Positions 28,677 to 42,685 of a DNA stretch of 64,000 nucleotides are shown here, in pieces. A program made the translations under genes and the position numbers. Each line of letters opens with the position of its first letter. The stretch's first letter is position 1. The notes beneath the pieces were generated by a model. It saw only the letters and a program-made list of their open reading frames with translations, was not told the DNA's origin and ran no database searches. Origin of the DNA: an uncultured Myxococcaceae bacterium (GTDB lineage: Bacteria > Myxococcota_A > Polyangia > Polyangiales > Ga0077539); the NCBI GenBank assembly GCA_945952225.1, contig CAMFHP010000003.1:62001-126000 (forward strand). The letters run 5' to 3'.

Positions 28677-29909
28677 ATGGCCCTCAAGTTCCCCATCTAC
28701 ATGGACTACCACGCGACCACCCCGGTGGATCCGCGCGTGCTCGAAGTCATGATCCCGTACTTCACCGAGAAGTTCGGCAACGCCGCCTCGCGCTCGCACC
28801 GTTACGGCTGGGAGGCCGAAGAGGCCGTGGGCTACGCCCGCGAGCAGGTCGCGACGCTCATCAACGCCGAGAAGCCCGAAGAGATCGTGTTCACCTCGGG
28901 CGCCAGCGAGAGCAACAACCTCGCGATCAAGGGCGTGGCCGAGTTCTACCGCGACAAGGGCAACCACATCGTCACCACGCGCATCGAGCACAAGGCCGTG
29001 CTCGACACCTGCAAGCGCCTCGAAAAGCAGGGCTGGGAGGTCACCTACCTCGACGTCGACAAGACCGGCGTGGTGAGCCCCGAGGCCGTGCGCGCGGCCC
29101 TCACCGACAAGACCGTGCTCGTCTCCGTGATGCTCGCGAACAACGAGGTCGGGAGCATCCAGCCCATCGGCGAGATCGGTCGCATCTGCAAGGAGCGCGG
29201 CGTGCTCCTTCACGTCGACGCGGTGCAGGGCATCGGCAAGACCGAGTTCGACGTGCGCGCGATGGGCGTCGACCTCGCGTCGATCACGGCCCACAAGATC
29301 TACGGCCCCAAGGGCGTGGGCGCGCTCTACGTCCGCCGGTCGCGTCCGCGCGTGCGCATCGCGGCGCAGATCGACGGCGGCGGTCACGAGCGCGGCATGC
29401 GCTCGGGCACGCTCAACGTCACGGGCATCGTGGGCTTCGGCAAGGCCTGCGAGGTGCTCACGAAGGGCTGGCGCGACGAGATCGCGCGCATCGAGGGGCT
29501 GCGCAATCGCCTCGCGCAGAAGATCCTCGCGGGCCTCGACGAGACGCACCTCAACGGCCCCGCGCTCGACAGCGGCAGGCGCCTCCCGAACAACCTCAAC
29601 CTCTCGTTCGCCTACGTCGAGGGCGAGGGGCTGATGATGGCCATCAAAGACGTGGCGGTCTCGTCGGGCAGCGCGTGCACCAGCGCGTCGCTCGAACCGT
29701 CGTACGTGCTCCGCGCGCTGGGCGTCGAAGAGGAGCTCGCGCACACGAGCATTCGCTTCGGCCTCGGGCGCTTCACCACCGAGGAGGAGGTCGACTACGT
29801 GGCCGACCTCGTGGTGACGAAGGTGCGCAAGCTCCGCGACCTCTCGCCGCTCTACGAGATGGCGAAGGAGGGCGTGGACCTCAAGAGCATCGCGTGGACG
29901 GCCCACTGA
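28677..29909 (+). CDS. iscS: Cysteine desulfurase IscS
   Basis: 410 residues. IscS takes sulfur from cysteine and passes it to IscU as a persulfide, using PLP. The PLP lysine is Lys207 in AHKIYGPKG. The active-site Cys334 lies in [19 protein letters not shown], the long loop of the IscS (group I) type. The start [16 protein letters not shown] is standard. Second gene of the isc operon. Confidence 0.97.
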   Translation: MALKFPIYMDYHATTPVDPRVLEVMIPYFTEKFGNAASRSHRYGWEAEEAVGYAREQVATLINAEKPEEIVFTSGASESNNLAIKGVAEFYRDKGNHIVTTRIEHKAVLDTCKRLEKQGWEVTYLDVDKTGVVSPEAVRAALTDKTVLVSVMLANNEVGSIQPIGEIGRICKERGVLLHVDAVQGIGKTEFDVRAMGVDLASITAHKIYGPKGVGALYVRRSRPRVRIAAQIDGGGHERGMRSGTLNVTGIVGFGKACEVLTKGWRDEIARIEGLRNRLAQKILAGLDETHLNGPALDSGRRLPNNLNLSFAYVEGEGLMMAIKDVAVSSGSACTSASLEPSYVLRALGVEEELAHTSIRFGLGRFTTEEEVDYVADLVVTKVRKLRDLSPLYEMAKEGVDLKSIAWTAH

Positions 29910-29957
29910 GCGTTCAACCGACACCCTGACAGACCCAACAGAGAGAGCAGCAGCGCC

Positions 29958-30359
29958 ATGGCATACAGCGACAAGGTGATCGAGCACGCCGAGAACCCCC
30001 GCAACGTCGGCACCCTCGACAAGGAAGATCCGACGGTGGGCACGGGCCTCGTGGGGGCGCCCGCGTGCGGCGACGTGATGCGCCTGCAGATCAAGGTCGG
30101 CGACGGCGGCGTGATCGAAGACGCGAAGTTCAAGACCTTCGGCTGCGGGTCGGCCATCGCGAGCTCGTCGCTCGCGACCGAGTGGCTCAAGGGCCGCACG
30201 CTCGACGAGGCCGCGGCCATCAAGAACACCGACATCGTGGCGGAGCTGAACCTCCCGCCCGTGAAGATCCACTGCTCGGTGCTCGCCGAAGACGCGATCA
30301 AGAGCGCCATCGACGACTACCGCGCGAAGCAGTCTGCGCGCCGCGCGCAGCAGGGCTGA
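29958..30359 (+). CDS. iscU: Fe-S scaffold protein IscU
   Basis: 133 residues, standard length. IscU is the scaffold on which the [2Fe-2S] cluster is built with sulfur from IscS. The three cysteines are in GAPACGDVM, FGCGSAIASS and IHCSVLAED. The HscA-recognition region with the LPPVK motif (NLPPVKIHC) is intact. It follows iscS by 48 bases. Confidence 0.97.
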   Translation: MAYSDKVIEHAENPRNVGTLDKEDPTVGTGLVGAPACGDVMRLQIKVGDGGVIEDAKFKTFGCGSAIASSSLATEWLKGRTLDEAAAIKNTDIVAELNLPPVKIHCSVLAEDAIKSAIDDYRAKQSARRAQQG

Positions 30360-30379
30360 GGCCGCGAAGGAGCACCGCG

Positions 30380-30766
30380 ATGGACGCACAGACCACGACC
30401 CCTTCGACCGCCCCGCAGCCCGCGACGGCCGAGAAGACGCTCTCGATCACGGTGACCCCGAAGGCCGCCCTCAAGGCCCGCGAGGCGCTCGTGAAGCGCG
30501 GTACGCCGCAGGCGATGCTGCGCCTCGGCGTGCGCGGCGGCGGGTGCTCGGGCTTCTCGTACGTGATCGAGTTCGCCGAGGAGCCCTCGGCGCGCGACCG
30601 CGTGTTCGAGTTCGACGGCGTGAAGGTGGTCGTCGACCCGAAGTCGCTGATCTTTCTCAACGGCACCACGCTCGACTACGAGACCAAGCTCATGTCGCAC
30701 GGGTTCAAGTTCGTGAACCCCAACGAGAAGACCTCGTGCGGCTGCGGCGAGAGCTTCACGGTCTGA
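30380..30766 (+). CDS. iscA: A-type Fe-S carrier IscA
   Basis: 128 residues. A-type carriers receive clusters from IscU and deliver them to apoproteins. The three conserved cysteines are in GGGCSGFSY and SCGCGESF. An extra N-terminal Thr/Pro-rich segment of about 20 residues is present. AAGGAG lies upstream of the ATG. IscA is favoured over ErpA because of the operon position. Confidence 0.92.
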   Translation: MDAQTTTPSTAPQPATAEKTLSITVTPKAALKAREALVKRGTPQAMLRLGVRGGGCSGFSYVIEFAEEPSARDRVFEFDGVKVVVDPKSLIFLNGTTLDYETKLMSHGFKFVNPNEKTSCGCGESFTV

Positions 30767-30818
30767 CCCTCACACCCCGCGCGCACCGCGAGGGTCTCCC
30801 TCGTCGCGCATCCCTCCC

Positions 30819-31328
30819 ATGAGCGATCCCTTCACGACGCTGGGCGTTCCGGCGCGGTTCACCTTCGCGGCCGGCGAGCTCGAACAACGGCACCGCGACC
30901 TCTCGCGCACGCTGCACCCCGACCGCTACGTGAGCGCGCCCCCGTCGGAGCGCCGCGTGGCCCTGGAGCGTGCCGTGGCCGTGAACGATGCGTTCCGCCT
31001 CTTGCGTGACCCGCTGGGCCGCGCGCAGGCCCTCCTGGCGCGCCACGGCCATCCCCTCCGCGACGACGAGCGCGCGCCCCCATCGCTGCTCATGGAGGTG
31101 ATGGAACTCCGCGAGGCCCTCGACGCCGCGCGCACGAAGCCCGACCGCGTGGCCGCGCTGCGTGCGGAGGTGAGCGCGCGCATCGCGTCGGGGGAGCGTG
31201 CCGTGGCGATGGCCTTCGACGGAGACGGCGCCCCCGATGCGGCCGCGCTTGCGAAGGCCCGCGCCGCCGTGGTGATGCTCCGCTACCTCCGACGCTTCGA
31301 AGAGGAGGCCGACGCCCTCGAAGGGTGA
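30819..31328 (+). CDS. hscB: Fe-S co-chaperone HscB
   Basis: 169 residues. A J-domain (residues about 1-75, with HPD at 33-35) is joined to a C-terminal helical domain that binds IscU. HscB stimulates the HscA ATPase during cluster transfer. A GTG that could start a longer HscA overlaps its stop codon. Confidence 0.93.
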   Translation: MSDPFTTLGVPARFTFAAGELEQRHRDLSRTLHPDRYVSAPPSERRVALERAVAVNDAFRLLRDPLGRAQALLARHGHPLRDDERAPPSLLMEVMELREALDAARTKPDRVAALRAEVSARIASGERAVAMAFDGDGAPDAAALAKARAAVVMLRYLRRFEEEADALEG

Positions 31329-31387
31329 TCGTCCGCGACCGCTCCGACCGACTGACATCCGCCCGCTACGACGAGGCGCAGGACTCC

Positions 31388-33310
<1,923 letters not shown>

Positions 33311-33326
33311 CGGAGACCACCGGGCG

Positions 33327-33710
33327 ATGCCGACGATCCGCTTTCTCAACACCGACGACGGCGCAGCCGAGGTCGACGTGCCCGTGGGCACGACGCTCCT
33401 GCAGGCCGCGCAGAAGGCCCACGCGCCCGAGGGGAGCGCGTGCGGCGGCGTGTGCGCCTGCTCGACGTGCCACGTCTATGTGCGCCGCGGCGCGAACCTC
33501 CTGAGCGAGAGCGAAGACGAGGAGCAGGACATTCTCGACAAGGCCTTCGCCGTCGAGTCGTCGTCGCGCCTCGGGTGCCAGGCCCGCGTCGAGCGCGACG
33601 GTCTCGTCGAGGTGGAGATCACCCGCGAGAGCTACGAGACCTGGTACAACGAACATCCGCAGGAGCGTCACGCCCGCGACGCGCGCCTCAAGGCCCGCCG
33701 CGGCGAGTGA
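33327..33710 (+). CDS. fdx: ISC-type [2Fe-2S] ferredoxin
   Basis: 127 residues. Four ligand cysteines follow the adrenodoxin-type pattern: Cys39, Cys45, Cys48 (C-X5-C-X2-C) and Cys84 (LGCQ). An additional Cys43 sits in the loop. It supplies electrons for cluster assembly on IscU. The C-terminal 25 residues are charged and longer than usual. Last gene of the isc operon; no iscX is seen. Confidence 0.95.
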   Translation: MPTIRFLNTDDGAAEVDVPVGTTLLQAAQKAHAPEGSACGGVCACSTCHVYVRRGANLLSESEDEEQDILDKAFAVESSSRLGCQARVERDGLVEVEITRESYETWYNEHPQERHARDARLKARRGE

Positions 33711-33804
33711 CCTTCGCGGTCCTCCGCACACCGCCGCGCCCCTCACCGCCCGCCTGCGCTTTCTTTGACCGCGCGCGCTCCCATGGTGTGCAGTCGCGCC
33801 CGAC

Positions 33805-34380
33805 GTGGCAGGCGAGAAGGCAACGGCTTCGGTCGATGACGGTGTGTTCGCGCTGCTCGTGTTGAGCCTCGCGGGCTACGTCTGCGACCACGTCTTTCAC
33901 CTGCCCGCGATGCAGAACCTCTACCTCCCGCTCGACGGCGGGCAGTGGTTCCAGTACGCGACGGCGCTCTTCTGCCACGGCGACTGGGAGCACCTCTCGG
34001 GCAACCTCTTCTTTCTCTTTCTCTTCGGTCGCCTCGTCGAGGAGCGCATCGGTTCTGCGGGCGTGGTGCTGGCCTTTCTGGGCTGCGGCCTCGGGGCCAA
34101 CGTGATCTCCGCGTGGATGCTCCACGAAGGCACGCTCATCGGCGCGTCGGGCGCGGTGTTCGGCCTCTTCATCGTGAGCGTGCTGCTGCGCGTTCGGCTC
34201 GAATGGCGACGCCTGCTCGAGGTGCTCATCCTCGGCCAGTTCGTCGTGAGCCAGGTGATGGACGAGACCGAGCGACTCGGCGCCCAGGACGGCGTCTCGC
34301 ACCTCACGCACGTGGGCGGCGCGATCACCGGCGCGGTCTTCGTCGCGGCCATCTCGCGCGTCGCCAACGGACGCGGCTGA
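33805..34380 (+). CDS. Rhomboid-family intramembrane serine protease
   Basis: 191 residues with about six membrane segments. The Ser-His dyad is present: Ser115 in IGASGAVFG and His169 in LTHVGGAITG. HGDWEHLSGNLFFL in the first half contains the conserved His and Asn of rhomboids. The substrate is unknown. The start is a GTG at 33805. TTGACC about 40 bases upstream might be part of its own promoter, so it may not belong to the isc operon. It converges with the kinase gene. Confidence 0.9.
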   Translation: MAGEKATASVDDGVFALLVLSLAGYVCDHVFHLPAMQNLYLPLDGGQWFQYATALFCHGDWEHLSGNLFFLFLFGRLVEERIGSAGVVLAFLGCGLGANVISAWMLHEGTLIGASGAVFGLFIVSVLLRVRLEWRRLLEVLILGQFVVSQVMDETERLGAQDGVSHLTHVGGAITGAVFVAAISRVANGRG

Positions 34381-34389
34381 ATCCACCGC

Positions 34390-36168
34390 TCACGCGTCGT
34401 GGGGCGGCGGTGCGGGCGTGCGGGCGGCGCGCGGACGTCGCGCTTCGAACGCGGCGATCATCGCGTTGCGCAGGGCCTCGGGGCGCAGGGGCTTGGCGAC
34501 GAGTCCGTCCATGCCCGCCTCGTGCACGGCGCGCTGCTCGTCTTCGAAGATCGCCGCGGTGAGGGCCACCACGGGCACGGCGCTGCGCCCATCGGGCAGC
34601 GCGCGGATGCGACGCGTGGCTTCGAGGCCGTCGAGCACGGGCATCTGCACATCCATGAGCACGAGGTCGACGGGGCCGTCGTCGAGGCGTTCGAGGGCCT
34701 GCTGACCGTCTTCGGCGATCACCACGTCGAGCACGCCCATCTTGCGGAGCGCGAGCGTCGCTACGCGGCGGTTCACGGCGTTGTCTTCGACGAGCAGCAC
34801 GCGCTTCGGCAGCACCCCCTCGCGGGCGGGCGCGTCGGAGGGATGCGAGGGCGCTCGCGCCTCCAGGGCCTCGATGGTGAACGTGAAGCGTGATCCTGCG
34901 CCGGGCTTCGAATCCACCGCGATGGAGCCGCCCATGCGCGTGACGAGCTCGCGCGAGATCGCGAGGCCGAGGCCCGTGCCCATCGCGCGGCGCGCCGACG
35001 ACGAGTCGCCCTGGTAGAAGGGCGTGAAGAGCCGCGAGAGCACCTCGTCGTTCATGCCGATGCCCGTGTCGCGCACGGTCACGGTGAGCTCGCCGACGGA
35101 CCACGCCGCGTGCACCGAGACCTCGCCCCGCGGCGTGAACTTCAGCGCGTTCGAGACGAGGTTGAAGAGCACCTGACGGAGCCGCTGCATGTCGCCGTCG
35201 AGCCATGGCGGGAGCGAGTCATCGAGGGTGACAGACAACGTCACGCCGCGCTCGCGGGCCCCGGGTGCAAAGAGCTTCTCGACGGTGGCGAAGACCTCGC
35301 GCGGGGCGTAGGGGGCGCGCACGAGCGAGAGCTGTCCCGACTCGACCTTGCTGAGGTCGAGGATGTCGTTGAGGAGCGCGAGGAGCGCGTCGCCCGAGCG
35401 ACGGATGGTCTCGAGCATCTCGTGGTCTTCGGGCGGATGCGGGCGTTCGAGGAGCTCGTGGGTGAGCCCCAGGATGCCGTTGAGCGGCGTGCGGAGCTCG
35501 TGGCTCATCACGGCGAGGAAGGCGCTCTTGGCGCGGCTCGCGGCGTCGGTGAGGCGGCGGGCCTGTTCGAGCGCGTTGCGCTGCTCCTCGGCGACGCGGA
35601 GGTTGTACCACTGGAGCCCCCACGACGCGGCGGTGGCCGCGGAGACCGTGCCCGCGAGCATCATCGGAAAGCGCGCCACGGGCTGCCAGCCGACGATCCG
35701 ATCGCCGAGCGCGAAGAGCATCACCATCGCGAGCGTGAGCAGGAGCCACACGAAGCCCGTGCGGTTGCCGCCGATGAAGAGCGCGAGGCCCGGAAGCATC
35801 ACGAAGGTGACCATGATGCCGAGCTGCGTTCCGTGGCTGGCGGTGATGACCCCGAGGGCGGTGAGCGCTACGAGCGTGAGGAAGCCGTTGCGCGCGAGGG
35901 CCGTGCGTCCGAAGGCCGTGCCCGCGTACGACACCGCGAGGGTGAGCTGGCCGCCCACGATGGCGACGTGCGCCGAGGCCCACGGGGTGCTCGCGCCGAG
36001 GAGCGGGAACACGCCGCCGATCACGGTGGCGGTGAACCAGTAGATCGTCGCGAGGTTGAGCAGGCGCTGGTCGCGGTCGAACACCCGCGCGATCGAGGGC
36101 GGGAGGTGCCGCGAGAACATGTCGCCGTGCGGGTCGCTGAGGCGGTTGCTGGACGTTCGGCGTGGCAC
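34390..36168 (-). CDS. Membrane hybrid histidine kinase with receiver domain
   Basis: 592 residues. Residues about 35-190 form six or so membrane helices as a sensor. The HisKA phosphosite is His223 in MSHELRTPLNG. The ATPase domain has NLVSNALKFTPRG, DTGIGM and GTGLGLAIS. A C-terminal receiver domain carries Asp506 in LVLMDVQMPVLDG and Lys in VAKPL. There is no separate response regulator or HPt gene beside it. The start GTG at 36168 is uncertain; ATG at 36120 is an alternative. The signal sensed is unknown. Confidence 0.92.
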   Translation of the reverse strand: MPRRTSSNRLSDPHGDMFSRHLPPSIARVFDRDQRLLNLATIYWFTATVIGGVFPLLGASTPWASAHVAIVGGQLTLAVSYAGTAFGRTALARNGFLTLVALTALGVITASHGTQLGIMVTFVMLPGLALFIGGNRTGFVWLLLTLAMVMLFALGDRIVGWQPVARFPMMLAGTVSAATAASWGLQWYNLRVAEEQRNALEQARRLTDAASRAKSAFLAVMSHELRTPLNGILGLTHELLERPHPPEDHEMLETIRRSGDALLALLNDILDLSKVESGQLSLVRAPYAPREVFATVEKLFAPGARERGVTLSVTLDDSLPPWLDGDMQRLRQVLFNLVSNALKFTPRGEVSVHAAWSVGELTVTVRDTGIGMNDEVLSRLFTPFYQGDSSSARRAMGTGLGLAISRELVTRMGGSIAVDSKPGAGSRFTFTIEALEARAPSHPSDAPAREGVLPKRVLLVEDNAVNRRVATLALRKMGVLDVVIAEDGQQALERLDDGPVDLVLMDVQMPVLDGLEATRRIRALPDGRSAVPVVALTAAIFEDEQRAVHEAGMDGLVAKPLRPEALRNAMIAAFEARRPRAARTPAPPPHDA

Positions 36169-36206
36169 GGGTCGCGAAGCCTAGCCTACGGCCTGTCGAT
36201 GGCGCT

Positions 36207-36238
36207 CCGCCCGGCGCATCGAACGACGCGTCGGGCGG
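36207..36238 (-). terminator. Candidate terminator after dnaK
   Basis: CCGCCCG (36207-36213) pairs with CGGGCGG (36232-36238), a 7-bp GC stem about 90 bases past the dnaK stop. There is no T-tract, so the call is weak. Confidence 0.3.
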
Positions 36239-36330
36239 AATGGGCGGTGGGTGTCTGTGTTCTGGAGGTGTCGCGGCGCGGACGCGTCGCTACGGGGCTG
36301 TGGGGTGACGCACGCTGCGCCGCACGCGGG

Positions 36331-38235
<1,905 letters not shown>

Positions 38236-38299
38236 CTCCGTAGTCTCCTCGCAGGACCCTTCGCGGGTCGTTGGTGTGTCGTGTTCGGACCGGGGCGCA

Positions 38300-38327
38300 A
38301 CCTAGCCATCGAACCCCGGGCGTCAAG
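38300..38327 (-). promoter_or_regulatory. Candidate promoter for dnaK
   Basis: On the minus strand TTGACG (38327-38322), 16 bases, TAGGTT (38305-38300), 65 bases before the ATG. Further upstream CTTGAAA (38399-38393) matches a sigma-32 -35 box, but no CCCCAT -10 lies at the right distance. No CIRCE repeat is seen. Confidence 0.4.
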
Positions 38328-38440
38328 ACACGTGCCAGCGGCCCGAAAGCACGCCGCGTGACGGGCGCGCAGACACCACCATTCCACGGAGATTTCAAGG
38401 GATTTTCGCGACCTGCGAGGGCGGGATGCGAGGGCGGCGC

Positions 38441-41400
38441 TCAGTCGCCGTGGAGCATGTCGGAGAGCACGAGGGCCGCGGAGTTGTACGCGGGGGAACC
38501 CTCGGGCACGAGGCGCAGGTACTCGACGTAGAGCTGCCGCGCGGCGGCGCGGTTGTGATGCTCACGCTCGATGTCGGCGAGGGCGCGCGTGGCCTGCGCG
38601 TACCACGCAGGGGCCGGGGTCACGCCGGTGCCGCGGGCGCGTGCGTCTTGAAACGCGCTGCGCGCTGCACCCGTCTCGCCCGAGTCCGCGAGGAGCCGCC
38701 CGAGGTTGAAGTACCACTGGCCGTGACGGTTGTCGTGGTCGATGGCGAAGCGGTAGAGCCGCACGGACTCCTGGCGACGGCCGAGGGCGTCGTCGATGTC
38801 GGCCCAGGTCGCGTAGGCGGCCCAGAAGCGCGGGTCGAGCTGCGTGGCGCGGTTGATGTCACCGAGCGCGTTGGAGGCGTCGCCGCGGTACAAGCGGATC
38901 TCGGCGCGCACCCAGTATCCGCGGGGGAACGCGGGGTCGAGCTCGATGGACTGCTCCGCGAGCTGGAGGGCGCGCTGCACGTCGCCCGCGCGGCGGTGCG
39001 CTTCGGCGGCGTAGGCCTTGAAGTCCGCGCGCTGCGGGTTGAGCTCGATGGCGCGGTCGAAGTAGTGGACCGCGTCGGCGAAGCTGTCGGCGCCGAGGAG
39101 CGCGCGGCCCATGATGTACTGCGCGTCGGCGTTCGAGGGCTGATCGACCACCACCGAGCGGAGCATCTGGTCGGCGTCGCCGTAGTTGCCCAGCGCCACG
39201 AGCGTCGCGGCCACGCGGTTGATGAGCTCGATGTTGGTGGGGTCGCGCGCGAGGGCTTCGCGAAAGGTCGCGAGCGCCTGCGGAAGCTCTCCGCGCGCCT
39301 CGGCCAGGAGCCCGCGCGCCATCGCGAGGCCGGGGTAGTTCGGGTCGGCGCGGGTCACGAACTCGAACTCGCCCTGTGCCGCATCGAGGCGCTGCATGCG
39401 ACGGAGTACGTCGCCCAGGGAGAAGTGCGCGCGGATGTCTCCGGGCTCGCGCTGCACCGCCACACGGAGCTCGGCCTCGGCGCCCGCGAGGTCGCCGCGC
39501 GCGAGACGCCCGTGGGCCAGCGCGCGGTGGATGGCGGCGTTCTCGGGCACGCGGGCGCGCGCTTCGAGCAGCACCTGATCCGCCGCGTCGGGGCGCTGCA
39601 TGCTGACCAGCAGCTCGCTGAGCGACACGTAGGCGTCGAGGTTCTCGGGCTGAAGCCGGATGGCCTCGCGGAAGGCCTGTTGTGCGAGGGTGCGCTGATC
39701 GCTCGTGGCCGCGAGGGCCTTGCCGAGCCAGTAGTGCAGGCGTCCGTCGTTGGGGTGCTCGTGCACCGCGGGCTCGATGATGCCCTTGGCCTCGGAGGCC
39801 TGGTTGAGCGCGAGGCTCGACTGCGCGATGCCAATGACCGCGTCGAGGTTCGCGTGGTCGGCGCTGTACGCGTTGCGGAAGCGCGCCTGCGCGTCGGCGA
39901 AGTTGCCCTGACGGTAGAGAATCGCGCCGATGCCCACGAGCGCGGGGGCCGATCGGGGATCGAGCTCCAGGGCGCGGGAGAAGCGCGTCTGCGCGGCGCT
40001 CACGTGGTCGCGCGTCAGCTCGATCTGGCCGGCCACCACGCACGCGTCGGCGCGCTCCGTGGTCGACGCGCCGATGGCGTTGGCGGGCCTCGCGGGGCGT
40101 CCGTTCTGTGCGGGTTGCGCGTCGAGCACGAGGTCGCGAAGCAGTTCGAGGGCGCGGTCTCGCTCGGGCTCGAAGCGCGAGAGCAGACGCGCGAGCAGCA
40201 CGCGGGCGCCGGCGTGGGCGGGCTCTGCGCGGAGCACCTCCTCGGCCTCACGGCGTGCGGTCTCGTGGTCTCCGCGGGCCTGCGACGCGAGCGCGAGGAG
40301 GTAACGCGAGCGCGGCGACGCGTGGCGCTGACGGCCCTGCTGCGCGGTGCGGAGCCATTGCTCCTGGTCGAGTCGCTGCGCGGCCAGCGTGGCGAGGTCA
40401 CGGCCCATGGGGTCGAGGCGTGCGAGGCGCAGCGCTTCGCGTGCGTTGCCGCGCATGAGGGCGTCGGAGGCGCGCGCGAGGTTCAGGTAGCGCATGCCCG
40501 GCGGTGCCTCGACGAGCTGCGCGAGCACCTGTCGCGCACGCCCGATGCGCGCGGGGTCGGGGCCGAAGCGCGCGGCCACCATGTTGTTCGCGTACACGAT
40601 GTACGCCTGCAGCTCCTTCACCTGGGGGACGCGCGCGAGGGCCTCGTCGAGGCGCGTGAGCGCGCGCATCGCGCGGCCGTACGTGTCGCGCTCCAGCGCC
40701 CGGTCGACCTGCTGCACCACGCGGTTCGCGGCGGAGAGGCGCTCGTCGCCGTGGAGTTCCTCGTCGATCGCGTTCTTGCCGAAGGCGCCGTAGGGCGTCA
40801 GGGCCAGCGCGGCGCCGCCCACGATGGCCACTGCGAGCACGCCGAGGGTGCCGTAGAGCGCCCACATCATGCGCGTGCGGCGGCGCTCCTCGTCGGCCGA
40901 GGTCTCGGGCACACGCGGGCCGAAGCGGTACTTCTTCTCGACCTTCTCGGGCGGACGTACCGGCGCGTCGAACTCCGTGAGCGGCGTCGACGGAGGCGAC
41001 GGCAGGGGAGACATCAGCGGCGACGGTGACGACGGAGCGCCGAGCAGGTCGTCGTCGATGGGGGCGGGCTCCATCGACGAGAGCGCGCCGGGGTAGTGGC
41101 TCTGCTCGTTCGGGTCGAAGGGGTTCTCGATCGGCGGCAGCGACGGGTCGTGGAGCTGCGTCGGGTCGCTGCTCGGGTGCACGAAGCCGTACGAGGGCGG
41201 CGCCGCGCCCGTGCCCAGCGGGCCCAGGTCGATTTCGCCGAAGCCCATTCCCGTAGGCGGTTGCGGGGCCTGCGGGGCGGGCGCGCGCGGCGACGGGGCA
41301 GGGTCGTGCGATACGCCGATGCCCCGCATCGACGGCGGATCGAACGCGTCGAACTGCGAGCTCGTGGTGTGTGGCGCTTCGAACGTGTGCGACGCCGAGC

Positions 41401-42580
41401 TGCCGCGCGCCGGGCGCTCGTCGTCGAGGGCACGCGGGCGATTCGAGGCCTTGCGCGCGATCACGCCGTCGGGGTCGAGCTCGCTGCGACGGACCGGACG
41501 CGCGCCGCGCGCGCTCGCGGGGAGGGCCACGCCGCCAGCGAGCACGGGGAGGTCGTCGGAGTTCGACGGGACCGTGAAGGCCTTGCGTTCGAGACCGATG
41601 CGTCCGAGCTTCGCGCCGCCCGAGTTCATGTTGGGCGAGGTGACCACCGGGGGCAGCGGGTCGGGCTCCGCGGCGGGGAGCGCCGCGCCGAACTGCGAGA
41701 GGTCGAAGGCCGCAGGGAGCGCCTCGGTGGGCGCCGGGAGATCGACCGCCACGGGGAGGTTGTCGCCCACGGGCGCGGGCAGCGCGGCCGTCGAGGGAGA
41801 CGGGAGGTTGTCACCCATCGCCGACGCCGCGTCGGAGGTCACCGGCGCCGGGAGGTCGGTGGTGGCCATCGCGTCGACGGGGACCGGAAGATCGAGGGAG
41901 AGGGCCGAGTGCGGGGCGGTCGGGGTGAAGAGGTTCGTGCTCGCCGCGGGGCGCGGACGTTCGGGCTTCGAGCGCTGGGCCGCCACGCCGGGGACGCCCG
42001 CGGAGGTCGGCGGACGAGGGCCCGCGCTGCCGAAGTCGATGACCGCGGGGAGGGCCGCGTCGAGGGAGGCCGGGAGGTCGACGGATTCGGGCGCCGCGGT
42101 CTCGATGGAGGGACCGAGGTCCGCGGGGTCGAGGGTGAAATCTCGCGTGGTCGGCGGCGTCGCCGCGCGGGGGCTCACCGCGGGGAGGTCGAGGGCGAAA
42201 TCGCGCGGCGCGGGCAGGTCGGCGTCGAGGTCCTTCGGCATCGGGAGCGACGCGAAGGGGTCGAGGGGGAGCGGAAGGTCGGCGTGTGGGTTGTGAAGCG
42301 CCGGGAGGTCGGTGTGCTCACCCGCCCGCGAGAGCGAGAGCGCGGGGGCGGGCGGCGCCGGGGGCTTCACCGCGTTGGAGGCGGGCGTGGGCGGCGGGGC
42401 CGCACCGCGCACACCGGCGGCTGCGGGCGGAGGCGGCGGCGCCGCGGCGGCACCGGCAGGACGCTTCACCAGGAACGACGTGTTGCACTTCGGGCAACGC
42501 ATCTGCATTCCGCTGCGGGGAATGCGACGTTCGTCGACCTCGAAGGGGCTCTGGCATTCCTGACACCGGACCTCGAACAT
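38441..42580 (-). CDS. Zinc-ribbon, single-membrane-span, TPR protein
   Basis: 1379 residues. The N-terminus is an MJ0042-type zinc ribbon: CQEC (6-9) and CPKC (29-32). A long Ala/Pro/Asp-rich disordered region follows (about 40-540). A single membrane helix lies near 571-598 (MWALYGTLGVLAVAIVGG). The C-terminal 750 residues are tandem TPR units (for example LGKALAATSDQRTLAQQAF and GRALLGADSFADAVHYFDRA). By topology the ribbon is in the cytoplasm and the TPRs in the periplasm, although this is inference. Similar ribbon-linker-membrane layouts occur in myxobacterial gliding proteins, but I cannot assign it to one. Confidence 0.85.
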   Translation of the reverse strand: MFEVRCQECQSPFEVDERRIPRSGMQMRCPKCNTSFLVKRPAGAAAAPPPPPAAAGVRGAAPPPTPASNAVKPPAPPAPALSLSRAGEHTDLPALHNPHADLPLPLDPFASLPMPKDLDADLPAPRDFALDLPAVSPRAATPPTTRDFTLDPADLGPSIETAAPESVDLPASLDAALPAVIDFGSAGPRPPTSAGVPGVAAQRSKPERPRPAASTNLFTPTAPHSALSLDLPVPVDAMATTDLPAPVTSDAASAMGDNLPSPSTAALPAPVGDNLPVAVDLPAPTEALPAAFDLSQFGAALPAAEPDPLPPVVTSPNMNSGGAKLGRIGLERKAFTVPSNSDDLPVLAGGVALPASARGARPVRRSELDPDGVIARKASNRPRALDDERPARGSSASHTFEAPHTTSSQFDAFDPPSMRGIGVSHDPAPSPRAPAPQAPQPPTGMGFGEIDLGPLGTGAAPPSYGFVHPSSDPTQLHDPSLPPIENPFDPNEQSHYPGALSSMEPAPIDDDLLGAPSSPSPLMSPLPSPPSTPLTEFDAPVRPPEKVEKKYRFGPRVPETSADEERRRTRMMWALYGTLGVLAVAIVGGAALALTPYGAFGKNAIDEELHGDERLSAANRVVQQVDRALERDTYGRAMRALTRLDEALARVPQVKELQAYIVYANNMVAARFGPDPARIGRARQVLAQLVEAPPGMRYLNLARASDALMRGNAREALRLARLDPMGRDLATLAAQRLDQEQWLRTAQQGRQRHASPRSRYLLALASQARGDHETARREAEEVLRAEPAHAGARVLLARLLSRFEPERDRALELLRDLVLDAQPAQNGRPARPANAIGASTTERADACVVAGQIELTRDHVSAAQTRFSRALELDPRSAPALVGIGAILYRQGNFADAQARFRNAYSADHANLDAVIGIAQSSLALNQASEAKGIIEPAVHEHPNDGRLHYWLGKALAATSDQRTLAQQAFREAIRLQPENLDAYVSLSELLVSMQRPDAADQVLLEARARVPENAAIHRALAHGRLARGDLAGAEAELRVAVQREPGDIRAHFSLGDVLRRMQRLDAAQGEFEFVTRADPNYPGLAMARGLLAEARGELPQALATFREALARDPTNIELINRVAATLVALGNYGDADQMLRSVVVDQPSNADAQYIMGRALLGADSFADAVHYFDRAIELNPQRADFKAYAAEAHRRAGDVQRALQLAEQSIELDPAFPRGYWVRAEIRLYRGDASNALGDINRATQLDPRFWAAYATWADIDDALGRRQESVRLYRFAIDHDNRHGQWYFNLGRLLADSGETGAARSAFQDARARGTGVTPAPAWYAQATRALADIEREHHNRAAARQLYVEYLRLVPEGSPAYNSAALVLSDMLHGD

Positions 42581-42685
42581 CCTGCGCTCCGTCGGTGGGT
42601 GGCGCGCGGCGGGCGCGCACGATCGCGAAGGGCGATGCTCTCGCGTCGCGGGTCCGTTGTGAAGCGTTGATCGAGGATTCCTGTC

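Noticed and set aside
36118-36168. Long N-terminal start of the histidine kinase taken as certain
   Set aside because: Neither GTG 36168 nor ATG 36120 has a clear ribosome site, so the start is left as uncertain.
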